The notes under the pieces: model-generated
Seen by the model: the letters and a program-made list of their open reading frames with translations, nothing else
Database searches by the model: none
Told to the model about the DNA's origin: nothing
Translations under genes and position numbers: made by a program
Source of the DNA: Pseudomonas sp. GM50
GTDB taxonomy: Bacteria; Pseudomonadota; Gammaproteobacteria; Pseudomonadales; Pseudomonadaceae
DNA length: 43,064 nt
Direction of reading: 5' to 3'
Assembly: GCF_000282375.1 (NCBI RefSeq)
Contig: NZ_AKJK01000056.1
Span: 1-43,064 of the forward strand
Part shown: positions 17,761 to 26,524 of the stretch, one piece after another
Position numbering within the stretch: the stretch's first letter is position 1
How the letters are laid out: the number at the start of each line of letters is the position of its first letter

Positions 17761-17969
17761 GCGCGAGGAGAGTGATTTGGTTTCTTCAAATGAACGACGA
17801 GCAACGACGGATTGCGCTTTGTGGGGCACGGCCCTACGGGTTGGAGCTGTGATCCCGCCGGGCTGCGTTGTGGGACTTGAAAAGGAAACGACATTTCCTG
17901 CGTCCCACGCCTTGCCCGGCGGGATCACAGCTCCAACGCGCTCCGCCATTTGCGGCGAACACCCCCTAC
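17702..17969. mobile_element. MITE-like element with 26-bp perfect terminal inverted repeats
   Basis: The first 26 bases (GTAGGGGGTGTTCGCCGC and on to 17727) are exactly complementary to the last 26 (17944-17969). Inside are two more inverted repeats. The first is 17733-17754 with 17812-17832 (one bulged base), and the second is 17841-17863 with 17914-17936 (23 bp, perfect), the latter extended by GTGGGAC/GTCCCAC. As RNA it would fold into a closed stem carrying two hairpins. It encodes no transposase. The TA dinucleotides at 17703-17704 and 17967-17968 could be a target duplication of the IS630/mariner kind. It sits at the end of one transporter gene and 13 nt before the next. Confidence 0.8.
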
Positions 17970-17982
17970 CTGGACTGCTCAA

Positions 17983-19140
17983 ATGATCGAACTTCAAAAC
18001 CTCAGCAAGACCTTCCAAAGCAACGGCAAAGATGTGAAAGCCGTGGACTCGGTAAGCCTGACCGTCAATGAAGGCGAGATCTGCGTGTTCCTCGGGCCAT
18101 CGGGCTGCGGCAAAAGCACCACGCTGAAGATGATCAACCGCCTGATCAAACCGACCTCCGGCAAGATCCTGATCAACGGCGAAGACACCACCGACCTCGA
18201 CGAAGTGACCCTGCGTCGCAACATCGGTTATGTGATCCAGCAGATCGGTCTGTTCCCGAACATGACCATCGAAGAAAACATCACCATCGTTCCGCGCTTG
18301 CTCGGCTGGGACAAACAGAAATGCCACGACCGCGCCCGCGAGTTGATGAGCATGATCAAGCTCGAACCCAAGCAGTACCTGACTCGCTACCCCCGCGAGT
18401 TGTCCGGTGGCCAGCAGCAGCGGATCGGCGTGATTCGCGCGCTGGCAGCGGATGCGCCGCTGTTGTTGATGGACGAACCGTTCGGCGCGGTCGACCCGAT
18501 CAACCGCGAGATGATCCAGAACGAGTTCTTCGAGATGCAACGGGCGCTGAACAAGACCGTGATCATGGTCAGCCACGACATCGATGAAGCGATCAAGCTC
18601 GGCGACAAGATCGCGATTTTCCGCGCGGGCAAACTGCTGCAAATCGATCACCCGGATACGCTGCTGGCGCACCCGGCGGACGACTTTGTCAGCAACTTCG
18701 TCGGCCAGGACAGCACCCTAAAGCGTCTGTTGCTGGTGAAAGCCGAAGACGCGGCGGACAACGCACCCTCGGTGAGCCCGGAAACGCCAGTGGCCGAAGC
18801 GCTGGAGTTGATGGACGAACTGGACCGTCGCTACGTGGTGGTGACCTGTGCCGAGAACAAGGCCTTGGGCTACGTGCGCCGTCGCGATCTGCACCGTCAG
18901 ACCGGCACCTGCGCGCAATACCTGCGCGAGTTCAACGCCACCGCGGTCTACGACGAGCATTTGCGCATCCTGCTGTCGCGCATGTACGAGTTCAACCGTT
19001 CGTGGCTACCGGTAATGGATGCCGAGCGGGTGTTCCTCGGCGAGGTGACTCAGGAATCGATTGCCGAGTATCTGAGCTCCGGTAAGTCCCGTGGGGGCAA
19101 GACCAGTATTGTTTCGCCGGCAGAGACTGCTGTCGCCTGA
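17983..19140 (+). CDS. Osmoprotectant ABC transporter ATPase with CBS domains
   Basis: This 385-residue ATPase powers the quaternary-amine importer. It has Walker A GPSGCGKST at residues 39-47, Q-loop YVIQQIGLFPNMTIEENI, signature LSGGQQQR, Walker B LLLMDEPFGAVDP and switch VSHDID. Residues from about 250 on form a tandem CBS region (PVAEALELMDELDRRYVVV and the second repeat ending in GEVTQESIAEYL), which in OpuA/OpuC ATPases senses ionic strength. The ATG at 17983 is chosen because earlier in-frame starts lie in the inserted element. Only a short GGA 8 nt upstream resembles a ribosome-binding site, and the element ends just before it. Confidence 0.92.
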   Translation: MIELQNLSKTFQSNGKDVKAVDSVSLTVNEGEICVFLGPSGCGKSTTLKMINRLIKPTSGKILINGEDTTDLDEVTLRRNIGYVIQQIGLFPNMTIEENITIVPRLLGWDKQKCHDRARELMSMIKLEPKQYLTRYPRELSGGQQQRIGVIRALAADAPLLLMDEPFGAVDPINREMIQNEFFEMQRALNKTVIMVSHDIDEAIKLGDKIAIFRAGKLLQIDHPDTLLAHPADDFVSNFVGQDSTLKRLLLVKAEDAADNAPSVSPETPVAEALELMDELDRRYVVVTCAENKALGYVRRRDLHRQTGTCAQYLREFNATAVYDEHLRILLSRMYEFNRSWLPVMDAERVFLGEVTQESIAEYLSSGKSRGGKTSIVSPAETAVA

Positions 19141-19153
19141 TCTGACGTCTTCG

Positions 19154-19207
19154 CGGGCAAGCCTCGCTCCTACAGGTTTTACACAGTACCTGTGGGAGCG
19201 AGGCCCG
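19154..19207. repeat. REP-type hairpin
   Basis: CCTCGCTCCTACAGGT and ACCTGTGGGAGCGAGG pair (one mismatch) with outer CGGGC/GCCCG, around a 10-nt loop. It stands between the convergent transporter ATPase and lipoprotein genes and may act as their 3' boundary. Confidence 0.7.
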
Positions 19208-19216
19208 GTTGTTCAA

Positions 19217-20137
19217 TCAGGAGGAAATCGCCTGATCGGCGGGAATGAACTGGAAGATCACATCAGCAGTGGTCGTTTGCGGAAGCGTGATACGGATTAC
19301 AGGGATCCAGATACCGGTTTGCGTCTTGAAATCCCGTTGATCGTATTGCGCACCCGCCTTACCAGCTTCGTTGACGTAGAAAACCGCCTCGACCGGCAGG
19401 GTTTTACCAAGATTCTGGCCCCACTTGGCCAGGCGGAATTCGTTCTGCGTATTAAAGGCAAACGTGCCGCCCATGCCCTGCGCCTTGATCGCCTCATTAA
19501 AAGCAGTGGTTGCCCCTTGGTTCAAACTGTCGCGCACGTTAAACCCACACAAATATCCGTACTTGCTCGGGTAGCTGTTGTAATGGGCGATGTATTGAGC
19601 CGCGCTGTTAATACCTTGGGACTGACACTCACGCCCCGAAGGCAGGCCAGCCACCTGTCCACAACCTTGTTGATCACGACCGCCCGTTGCACCGTCCACC
19701 GGGAAGAAACACAGTATTTCTGGATCTATCTTATCGACGGGGGCATAAAAGACCGGATAAAAAATAAATCCATTATTATAGCCAAACACCAACTTGCTGA
19801 ACTTGGCATCTGCCCGCAGATAAGAAAACGAAACCCCGGTAGAAGAAGGGTTCGGGTTCCAGAAGTGGAATTGTGTGGAGTGCTCGGTCGCACGCAACAA
19901 CACGCCTGAGCACAGGAAGGCCGGCGCAGAGGGGTTACTCCGGCACATATTGATCTTGTTGTTGTAGCGCTCTGTGAGGTATTGCGCAGTGACCGGGCCG
20001 GAAGCCGCCCCCAAGGCTCCGACCGAGCGGGATTCGACTACTTGCCCGTCAGAGCCCGACACGTTGACCGGTGTAACGTCTTGTGTTGCACAACCCGCTA
20101 TCACCAACGCCAACAGCAAGGTAATTATTCTGTACAT
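19217..20137 (-). CDS. Halovibrin-like (HvnA family) lipoprotein
   Basis: This 306-residue exported lipoprotein has a short hydrophobic leader and the lipobox VIAGC with Cys16. The body has YLTERYNNKINMC, PAFLCSGVLLRATEHSTQFH, GVSFSYLRADAKF, YGYNN-like FGYNNGFIFYPVFYAP and repeated Cys residues (FLCSG, ILCFF, GCGQ, ECQS, YLCGF). From memory this pattern belongs to proteins annotated halovibrin HvnA, first described in Vibrio as secreted ADP-ribosylating enzymes; no catalytic residue is claimed here. GGGAG lies about 9 nt before the ATG. The 5' part and the DNA upstream are clearly AT-richer than the surrounding genes, hinting at separate ancestry. It could instead be an unrelated surface lipoprotein. 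Confidence 0.6.
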   Translation of the reverse strand: MYRIITLLLALVIAGCATQDVTPVNVSGSDGQVVESRSVGALGAASGPVTAQYLTERYNNKINMCRSNPSAPAFLCSGVLLRATEHSTQFHFWNPNPSSTGVSFSYLRADAKFSKLVFGYNNGFIFYPVFYAPVDKIDPEILCFFPVDGATGGRDQQGCGQVAGLPSGRECQSQGINSAAQYIAHYNSYPSKYGYLCGFNVRDSLNQGATTAFNEAIKAQGMGGTFAFNTQNEFRLAKWGQNLGKTLPVEAVFYVNEAGKAGAQYDQRDFKTQTGIWIPVIRITLPQTTTADVIFQFIPADQAISS

Positions 20138-20600
20138 TTTTATGCACTCCCGTGAATGATATTAATGGACAACAAGACGCACACTTTCTCCATCAGACTT
20201 AATGAACGTCAGGCAGCGCCACCGCACAACTTCGGTTCAAATCGATTACGTCTTTAGAAAAGCCCGCAAAAATACCAATAAGCGCTCTTACCTTAATAAG
20301 ATTCCGCCCATCCAACACCTGTCAGAAATAACAGTATTGAGGGCATTTCAATACTTTATCGAAATTAAAAACATCGGCGCTATTGCCATCCGTTCATCCA
20401 GACCTTCAGCGAAAAAATGCGACCAAGTGGAACATCAACCTGTCATGTGGGTCGGTTACATCAGAGACAGAGGGGCACCGCACGACGGATGCGTGCAAAA
20501 ACGCGACATTTTTTGTTGATCTCAAGCGCCTCACGCCCTAAAGTTCGCGCCGAACGTCCATGCTGGAAACGATCCATCCGGCTCAAGTACTGACGACGAG
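20138..20600. other. AT-rich intergenic stretch, no credible gene
   Basis: The stretch is mostly about 40-45 per cent G+C between 20200 and 20400, well below the neighbouring genes. It must hold the promoter of the minus-strand lipoprotein gene and probably that of speC. A 105-codon open frame at 20202-20519 has no ribosome-binding site or recognisable sequence and is not called. Confidence 0.5.
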
Positions 20601-20607
20601 ACAGCAA

Positions 20608-20642
20608 GGCCAAGGGAAAGCACCGCCTCCCATGGCCTTTTT
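20608..20642 (+). terminator. Terminator-like hairpin in the speC leader
   Basis: GGCCAAGGG and CCCATGGCC pair (one internal A-A mismatch) around a 12-nt loop, followed by TTTTT. It lies about 105 nt upstream of the speC start on the same strand. It is either an attenuator or the end of a short upstream transcript. Confidence 0.5.
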
Positions 20643-20747
20643 GCTTTCGGCGACATGCCTTGGGAAGTAGGCGAACCAAAGTGGGGATACGGAGGGCGTT
20701 CATTTGCACCCATTGATAATTTCAGTTTGCCAGTAGGAGTTCCCAGC

Positions 20748-21911
20748 ATGTCGATCAACGTCGAAGACTATTTCGCGCGCGATACCTTCCAGAAAATGAA
20801 GGCGTTCGCCGACAAACAAGAAACCCCGTTCGTGGTGATCGACACCGCGATGATCAGCCAGGCCTACGACGACCTGCGCGCCGGTTTCGAATTCGCCAAG
20901 GTCTACTACGCAGTCAAGGCCAACCCGGCCGTTGAAATCATCGACCTGCTCAAAGAGAAAGGCTCGAACTTCGACATCGCCTCGATCTACGAGCTCGACA
21001 AAGTGATGAACCAGGGCGTCGGCCCGGATCGCATCAGCTACGGCAACACCATCAAGAAATCCAAAGACATTCGCTACTTCTACGACAAGGGCGTGCGTCT
21101 GTATGCCACCGACTCCGAAGCCGACCTGCGCAACATCGCCAAGGCTGCACCGGGTTCGAAAGTCTACGTGCGTATCCTGACCGAAGGCTCGACCACCGCC
21201 GACTGGCCTTTGTCGCGCAAATTCGGCTGCCAGACCGACATGGCCATGGACCTGCTGATCCTCGCTCGTGACTTGGGCCTGGTGCCTTACGGCATCTCGT
21301 TCCACGTCGGTTCGCAGCAGCGCGACATCAGCGTCTGGGACGCCGCGATCGCCAAGGTCAAAGTGATCTTCGAACGCCTGAAAGAAGAAGACGGCATCCA
21401 CCTGAAGCTGATCAACATGGGTGGCGGCTTCCCGGCCAACTACATCACCCGCACCAACAGCCTGGAAACCTACGCTGAGGAAATCATCCGTTTCCTCAAG
21501 GAAGACTTCGGCGACGACCTGCCGGAAATCATCCTGGAACCAGGCCGTTCGTTGATCGCCAACGCCGGCATCCTGGTCAGCGAAGTAGTGCTGGTTGCCC
21601 GTAAATCCCGTACCGCGGTAGAGCGATGGGTGTACACGGATGTGGGCAAGTTCTCTGGCCTGATCGAAACCATGGACGAAGCCATCAAGTTCCCGATCTG
21701 GACCGAGAAGAAAGGTGAAGTGGAAGAAGTGGTCATCGCCGGCCCGACCTGCGACAGCGCCGACATCATGTACGAAAACTACAAGTACGGTCTGCCGTTG
21801 AACCTGGCGATCGGTGACCGTTTGTACTGGCTGTCGACCGGTGCTTACACCACCAGCTACAGCGCCGTTGAATTCAATGGCTTCCCGCCGCTGAAATCTT
21901 TCTACGTGTAA
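20748..21911 (+). CDS. speC: Ornithine decarboxylase (fold III, PLP-dependent)
   Basis: This 387-residue PLP enzyme of the alanine-racemase fold converts ornithine to putrescine in the cytosol, the first step of polyamine synthesis. VYYAVKANP near residues 50-58 holds the PLP lysine (AVKAN). SFHVGSQQ, NMGGGFPANY and EPGRSLIA are the cofactor-phosphate and substrate segments, and GPTCDSAD near residue 342 is the catalytic-Cys motif of this family. The ATG at 20748 follows TAGGAG by 8 nt; the longer in-frame ATG at 20655 adds 31 unrelated residues. P. aeruginosa speC has the same length and neighbourhood as I recall. Lysine activity cannot be excluded by eye. Confidence 0.92.
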   Translation: MSINVEDYFARDTFQKMKAFADKQETPFVVIDTAMISQAYDDLRAGFEFAKVYYAVKANPAVEIIDLLKEKGSNFDIASIYELDKVMNQGVGPDRISYGNTIKKSKDIRYFYDKGVRLYATDSEADLRNIAKAAPGSKVYVRILTEGSTTADWPLSRKFGCQTDMAMDLLILARDLGLVPYGISFHVGSQQRDISVWDAAIAKVKVIFERLKEEDGIHLKLINMGGGFPANYITRTNSLETYAEEIIRFLKEDFGDDLPEIILEPGRSLIANAGILVSEVVLVARKSRTAVERWVYTDVGKFSGLIETMDEAIKFPIWTEKKGEVEEVVIAGPTCDSADIMYENYKYGLPLNLAIGDRLYWLSTGAYTTSYSAVEFNGFPPLKSFYV

Positions 21912-21929
21912 GCGCTACACGCAGAAATC

Positions 21930-21960
21930 AAAAAGCCCGTGACGTGTCATGGGCTTTTTT
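21930..21960 (+). terminator. Rho-independent terminator of speC
   Basis: AAAAAGCCCGTGAC and GTCATGGGCTTTTT pair (one G-T) 18 nt after the stop codon, ending in TTTTTT. Confidence 0.85.
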
Positions 21961-21998
21961 GTGTGTGAAATATGCCTAGGGAAACCCGCATTTCCCCT

Positions 21999-22094
21999 GA
22001 GCTGCCGAAGGCTGCGATCTTTTGATCTTGATTTTTGGCAGAACTGAAATCGCTAAAGACCAAAAGACCAAAAGATCGCAGCCTTCGCCAGCTC
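21999..22094. repeat. 96-bp imperfect inverted repeat
   Basis: GAGCTGCCGAAGGCTGCGATC at the left pairs with GATCGCAGCCTTCGCCAGCTC at the right (one mismatch). The loop contains a tandem GACCAAAA repeat. This is a common Pseudomonas intergenic repeat type. It lies between two terminators with no gene. Confidence 0.8.
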
Positions 22095-22112
22095 CTACCT
22101 TGGCATTAGGCC

Positions 22113-22145
22113 AAAGCCCCGTTCATCGAAGTGAACGGGGCTTTT
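22113..22145 (+). terminator. Second rho-independent terminator downstream of speC
   Basis: AAAGCCCCGTTCA and TGAACGGGGCTTT form a 13-bp perfect stem around TCGAAG, followed by TTTTG. The A-run on the left is too short to be sure of function on the minus strand. Confidence 0.85.
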
Positions 22146-22228
22146 GTGTGTAAAAAAGAATGCTTCTCGACAACTCACGGCATAATGCGCGCCGTGATGA
22201 TGACTTTTGAACGAACAAGGCGAGCGAC

Positions 22229-24757
22229 GTGTTGAAGAAATCCCTGTTCCAGTTGCACTGGTTTTTCGGCATCAGCGCCGGACTGGTCCTGGCCCTGATG
22301 GGCATTACCGGGGCGGCGGTATCGTTCCAGGATGAAATCCTGCGGGCGTTGAACCCCTCTGTGCTGCACGTCGAAAAGCAGATTGCCGGCGTTCTTCCAC
22401 CTGCCGAGCTGGTAGAAAAAATCGAAGGCGCTTCGGGCAAGAAAGTCTCGATGCTCTGGGTCGAGACCGACAGCGGCAACGCCGCGCGGGTGATCTTCAC
22501 GGCGCCACCCGGTGAACGTCGCGGGCCGATGCGTTACTTCGACCCGTACACCGGCGAGTTCATGGGCGACGTCACGGGCCAGGATTTCTTTGGCCTGATG
22601 CTGCAACTGCACCGGGTCCTGGCCATGGGCGATATCGGCCGGCAGATCACCGGCGCCTGTACGCTGATTCTGGTGTTCTTCTGCCTGTCCGGCCTGTACC
22701 TGCGTTGGCCACGCCAGTGGAAAAGCTGGCGCGCCTGGCTGACCCTGGACTGGAATAAAAAGGGTCGCAGCTTCAACTGGGATTTGCACTCAGTGGCTGG
22801 CACCTGGTGCCTGGTGTTCTATCTTTTGGCAGCGCTGACCGGGCTATCCTGGTCGTACGAGTGGTACAACAAAGGCCTGACCCGGCTGCTTTCCGATTCG
22901 CCGCAGAACGAACGGGTCCGCAGTGGTCGCGGTCCTGCGCCAAGCGGCCCGGCCCCGACTGCCGATTACGCTGCGATATGGAGCAGCATCTACAGCGCCG
23001 CCGGCCCTGGGCTTGCGTCCTACAACGTGCGTATGCCGCCCGTGGCCGGACAACCGGCAACGGTGTTCTACCTGCTGAGGAATTCCCCCCACGACCAGGC
23101 ACGGAACCAGCTCACCCTCGATCCGGCGACCGGCATCGTCAGCCGTCATGACCGTTACAGCGACAAGAGCCTCAAGGCGCAGCTGCTGACCAGTATCTAT
23201 GCGCTGCACGTTGGCAGTTATTTCGGGATGATCGGGCGGATTATCCTGACCATCGCCGCGCTGACCATGCCGCTGTTTTTCATCACTGGCTGGTTGCTGT
23301 ACCTGGATCGTCGACGCAAGAAACGTCAGATCAAGGATGCCCGCAAAGGCCTCGCGCAACCGGGTAGTGATACGCCGGCATGGCTGATCGGCTTCGCCAG
23401 CCAAAGCGGATTCGCCGAACAGCTCGCTTGGCAGACCGCCGGACAATTGCAGGCCGCCGGGTTGCCGGTGAAGGTCCAACCGTTGGCCAATGTCAGCGAA
23501 CAGGACCTGCAGGATTCCAGCAACGCGCTGTTTGTGGTCAGCACCTTCGGCGACGGTGAAGCACCGGACAGCGCCCGAGGATTCGAACGTAAAGTGCTGG
23601 GGCGTGCTCTGAGCTTCGACAGCCTTAACTATGCCGTGCTCGGCCTCGGTGACCGTCAGTATCAACACTTCTGCGGCTTCGCCCGACGCTTGCACACTTG
23701 GTTGGGCGAGCACGGCGGCAAGACCTTGTTCGCCCCGGTGGAAGTCGACAGCGGTGACCCCTACGCCCTGCGCCACTGGCAACAGCAACTCGGCCTGCTG
23801 ACGGGTCAGGCACCGGTCGACACCTGGCAAGCGCCAAGCTACGACAACTGGACCCTGACCCGCCGCGAATTGATGAACCCGGACAGCAGCGGTTCGCCCG
23901 TGTATTTGCTCGGTCTCAGCGCCCCCACCACCAGCAGTTGGCTGGCCGGGGATCTGGTGGAAGTGCTGCCGCGCAATTGTCCGTGGGCCATCGAGCATTT
24001 CCTCGACGGCCTGGGGATCGACGGTCGGGCCACGGTTGAGTTCGATGGCCTGTCACAAACGCTGGAACAAGCCCTGGCCAGCCGCCAACTGCCCGAGAAC
24101 CGCGCGCATCTGGTCGGCCTGCACGCGCAAGCGCTGGCGGACGCCCTGGTGCCGTTGGCCATGCGCGAATACTCCATCGCCTCGATCGCCGCCGACGGCG
24201 TGCTGGAGTTGATCGTGCGTCAGGAATTGCATGCCGACGGCAGCCTGGGCGTCGGTTCCGGCTGGTTGACCGAACACGCTCCCGTGGGCAGCAGCATCAG
24301 CCTGCGGGTACGACGCAACAGTGGTTTCCATCTACCGAACGAACCCGTGCCAATGATTCTGCTGGGCAACGGCACCGGGCTGGCCGGGTTGCGCAGTTTG
24401 CTCAAGGCGCGGATTGCCGACGGGCAGCAGCGTCACTGGCTGCTGTTCGGTGAGCGTCATCGCGAGCACGACTACCTGTGCCGCGCGGAACTGGAAGAGT
24501 GGTTGATCAACGGTGATCTGACGCGACTGGATCTGGCATTCTCGCGAGATCAGGCCGAGAAGATCTATGTGCAGGATCGGCTGCGCGAGTCTGCCGATGA
24601 GTTGAAAAAATGGCTGGCCGATGGCGCCGTGATTTACATCTGCGGCAGTTTGCAGGGGATGGCTTCAGGGGTGGATCACGTGCTCAACGAATTGCTGGGC
24701 ATTGAAGAGGTCGACCGCCTGATCGAACAAGGCCGCTACCGCCGCGACGTCTACTGA
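22229..24757 (+). CDS. PepSY membrane domain / flavodoxin / NADPH reductase fusion (PiuB-like)
   Basis: This 842-residue inner-membrane flavoprotein starts with GTG 8 nt after AAGG. Residues 1-370 are a PepSY-associated membrane region: first helix about 10-32, others near 140-165, 190-210 and 335-360, with the short basic RRRKKRQ after the last. Residues about 385-540 are flavodoxin-like ([40 protein letters not shown]). The rest is a CysJ-like FAD/NADP reductase (REYSIASI for [14 protein letters not shown] and [13 protein letters not shown] for NADP, C-terminal aromatic Tyr). Such proteins move electrons from NADPH across or to the membrane, probably for ferric-siderophore reduction. No outer-membrane receptor gene is next to it here. 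Confidence 0.85.
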   Translation: MLKKSLFQLHWFFGISAGLVLALMGITGAAVSFQDEILRALNPSVLHVEKQIAGVLPPAELVEKIEGASGKKVSMLWVETDSGNAARVIFTAPPGERRGPMRYFDPYTGEFMGDVTGQDFFGLMLQLHRVLAMGDIGRQITGACTLILVFFCLSGLYLRWPRQWKSWRAWLTLDWNKKGRSFNWDLHSVAGTWCLVFYLLAALTGLSWSYEWYNKGLTRLLSDSPQNERVRSGRGPAPSGPAPTADYAAIWSSIYSAAGPGLASYNVRMPPVAGQPATVFYLLRNSPHDQARNQLTLDPATGIVSRHDRYSDKSLKAQLLTSIYALHVGSYFGMIGRIILTIAALTMPLFFITGWLLYLDRRRKKRQIKDARKGLAQPGSDTPAWLIGFASQSGFAEQLAWQTAGQLQAAGLPVKVQPLANVSEQDLQDSSNALFVVSTFGDGEAPDSARGFERKVLGRALSFDSLNYAVLGLGDRQYQHFCGFARRLHTWLGEHGGKTLFAPVEVDSGDPYALRHWQQQLGLLTGQAPVDTWQAPSYDNWTLTRRELMNPDSSGSPVYLLGLSAPTTSSWLAGDLVEVLPRNCPWAIEHFLDGLGIDGRATVEFDGLSQTLEQALASRQLPENRAHLVGLHAQALADALVPLAMREYSIASIAADGVLELIVRQELHADGSLGVGSGWLTEHAPVGSSISLRVRRNSGFHLPNEPVPMILLGNGTGLAGLRSLLKARIADGQQRHWLLFGERHREHDYLCRAELEEWLINGDLTRLDLAFSRDQAEKIYVQDRLRESADELKKWLADGAVIYICGSLQGMASGVDHVLNELLGIEEVDRLIEQGRYRRDVY

Positions 24758-24784
24758 CACCCTTGATCCCCTGTGGGAGAGACC

Positions 24785-24827
24785 TGTGGCGAGGGGGCTT
24801 GCCCCCGTTGGGCTGCGAAGCGGCCCC
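24785..24827. repeat. Partial copy of the TGTGGCGAGGGGGCTTGCCCCC repeat
   Basis: The segment matches the left arm of the long repeats at 34292 and 36648 (TGTGGCGAGGGGGCTTGC, then CGTTGGGCTGCGAAGCGG) but lacks the closing arm. Confidence 0.6.
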
Positions 24828-24860
24828 AAAATCTCTGATATACCAAAGATTGTAACAGTT

Positions 24861-24891
24861 GATCGTTCCCACGCAGAGCATGGGAACGATC
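24861..24891. repeat. Short inverted repeat GATCGTTCCCA
   Basis: GATCGTTCCCA and TGGGAACGATC pair perfectly over 11 bp around a 9-nt loop, between the convergent PepSY and phosphatase genes. There is no T-run, so this is a repeat rather than a clear terminator. Confidence 0.6.
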
Positions 24892-24902
24892 GTGTGTAGT
24901 CC

Positions 24903-26444
24903 TCAAACCGGCTGCAACGTGCGCTCAAACACCCCCACCCCATCAAGATCCCGCAACACCACACTCAACTCCCCCGTCTGCCCATCGATGTTCACCTCGC
25001 CAAAAAACTGAAACCCGGCAAACGGCGAGGTGTTCTGCGCAGGTGGTGCTTTCTCGAACACCACTTCGGGACCGAAGGTTTTATCCAGCGCATTCGGCCC
25101 GAAGCTCCCCGCATTCAACGGCCCCGCGACAAATTCCCAGAACGGTTCGAAGTCCTGAAACGCCGCGCGGTCCGGGTGGTAATGATGCGCCGCGCAGTAA
25201 TGCACATCCGCCGTGAGGAATACGAAATTGCGCACCTGCTGCGCCCGCAGAAAACCGAGTAACTCAGCGATCTCCACTTCACGACCCTGCGCCGGGCCTG
25301 GATCACCATTGGCCACCGCTTCCCACCGCGCCACACCGGGGCTGACTTCACCGTCGGGGACGCCGAGGCCGATGGGCATGTCGGCGGCAATGACTTTCCA
25401 TTGGGCCTGGGAGCCTTTCAATTCACGCTTGAGCCAGTCCAATTGTTCTCGACCGAGAAACGGCTTGGCGGCACCCAGGTTATCGTCGTTAGCACCGCGA
25501 TAACTACGCATGTCGAGCACGAACACATCCAGCATCGGCCCATAACTCAGCTTGCGATAAATCCGCCCGCCGTCATCGGCACTCTGCAAGCGCATCGGCG
25601 CGTATTCCAGCCAAGCCTGGCGTGCGCGGCCCACCAGGCTGTGGATATCTTTGCTTTTGTAACGCTCATCCAGTTGTTTGCCCGGCGACCAGTTGTTCAC
25701 CACTTCGTGGTCGTCCCACTGCCAGATTTGCGGGACCTCGGCATTGAAGCGGCGGATGTTTTCGTCCATCAGGTTGTAACGGTAATTGCCGCGATAGTCG
25801 TCGAGGGTTTCGGCGACTTTGCTCTTGGCTTCGCTGGTGATGTTGCGCCACACCCGACCACTTTCGGTGGTCAGTTGCGCCGGCACCGGGCCATCGGCGT
25901 AGATGGTGTCGCCGCTGTGGATAAAAAAGTCCGGCAGGCGCAAGCGCATGGCTTCGTAGATGCGCATGCCGCCGATGTCCGGGTTGATGCCAAAGCCCTG
26001 ACCGACCGTGTCGCCGCTCCAGACAAACCGAATATCCCGCCGGGCGGCTGGCACACTGCGCAGATGACCGAACCAGGGTTCACTGGCGACACCGCTTTGG
26101 GCGTCTTCGAACGTCACGCGGTAGAAAATCGCCTGATCGGCGGGCAGGCCCGTGAGTTCGACCCGGGCGGTGAAGTCGGTGCGGGCATCGGCCAATGGCG
26201 AGACGAATCGACGAGGATTACTGAACAGGCTGCGCGTGTCCCATTCCACCACCATCCGCGCCGCACGGTCGCTACGGCTCCAGACCATCGCCCGGTCGCC
26301 CAACAGGTCGCCGGACTGCACGCCATCGGTGAGTTGCGGCCGATCCTTGACCGAAGCAATCACCGCCGGGGCCAGGCCGGGCAGCAACAGCCCGGCGCCA
26401 ACGGCTTGCATGACACGACGACGGCCGAGGTCGAATTCGCTCAT
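24903..26444 (-). CDS. PhoD-type phosphodiesterase/alkaline phosphatase, Tat-exported
   Basis: This 513-residue metallophosphatase would release phosphate from esters in the periplasm. A twin-arginine signal (RRRVMQAVGAGLLLPG from residue 8) ends near residue 30. The PhoD metal motifs are present in order: WSGDTVGQGFG, FIHSGDTIYADGPVP, WDDHEVVNNW and, towards the end, LTADVHYCAAHHYHP. AGGGAG precedes the ATG at 26444; a longer reading from 26564 hides the signal and runs into a REPIN. No Pho box was identified. It lies downstream of fruA in the same direction, but the intervening REPIN makes co-transcription uncertain. Confidence 0.88.
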   Translation of the reverse strand: MSEFDLGRRRVMQAVGAGLLLPGLAPAVIASVKDRPQLTDGVQSGDLLGDRAMVWSRSDRAARMVVEWDTRSLFSNPRRFVSPLADARTDFTARVELTGLPADQAIFYRVTFEDAQSGVASEPWFGHLRSVPAARRDIRFVWSGDTVGQGFGINPDIGGMRIYEAMRLRLPDFFIHSGDTIYADGPVPAQLTTESGRVWRNITSEAKSKVAETLDDYRGNYRYNLMDENIRRFNAEVPQIWQWDDHEVVNNWSPGKQLDERYKSKDIHSLVGRARQAWLEYAPMRLQSADDGGRIYRKLSYGPMLDVFVLDMRSYRGANDDNLGAAKPFLGREQLDWLKRELKGSQAQWKVIAADMPIGLGVPDGEVSPGVARWEAVANGDPGPAQGREVEIAELLGFLRAQQVRNFVFLTADVHYCAAHHYHPDRAAFQDFEPFWEFVAGPLNAGSFGPNALDKTFGPEVVFEKAPPAQNTSPFAGFQFFGEVNIDGQTGELSVVLRDLDGVGVFERTLQPV

Positions 26445-26524
26445 GGTGTTCTCCCTGAAAAAGGAAAACTTAAGCATGGCTGTATGACTGCGGCGTGACA
26501 CAAAAGTCTGCCAATGCTGCAGGT

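Noticed and set aside
17777..17986. 69-codon open frame inside the MITE-like element
   Set aside because: It runs through inverted-repeat arms, begins at TTG without a good ribosome-binding site, and ends in what looks like the displaced permease tail.
20202..20519. 105-codon open frame upstream of speC
   Set aside because: No ribosome-binding site, no domain, and it lies in AT-rich intergenic DNA.
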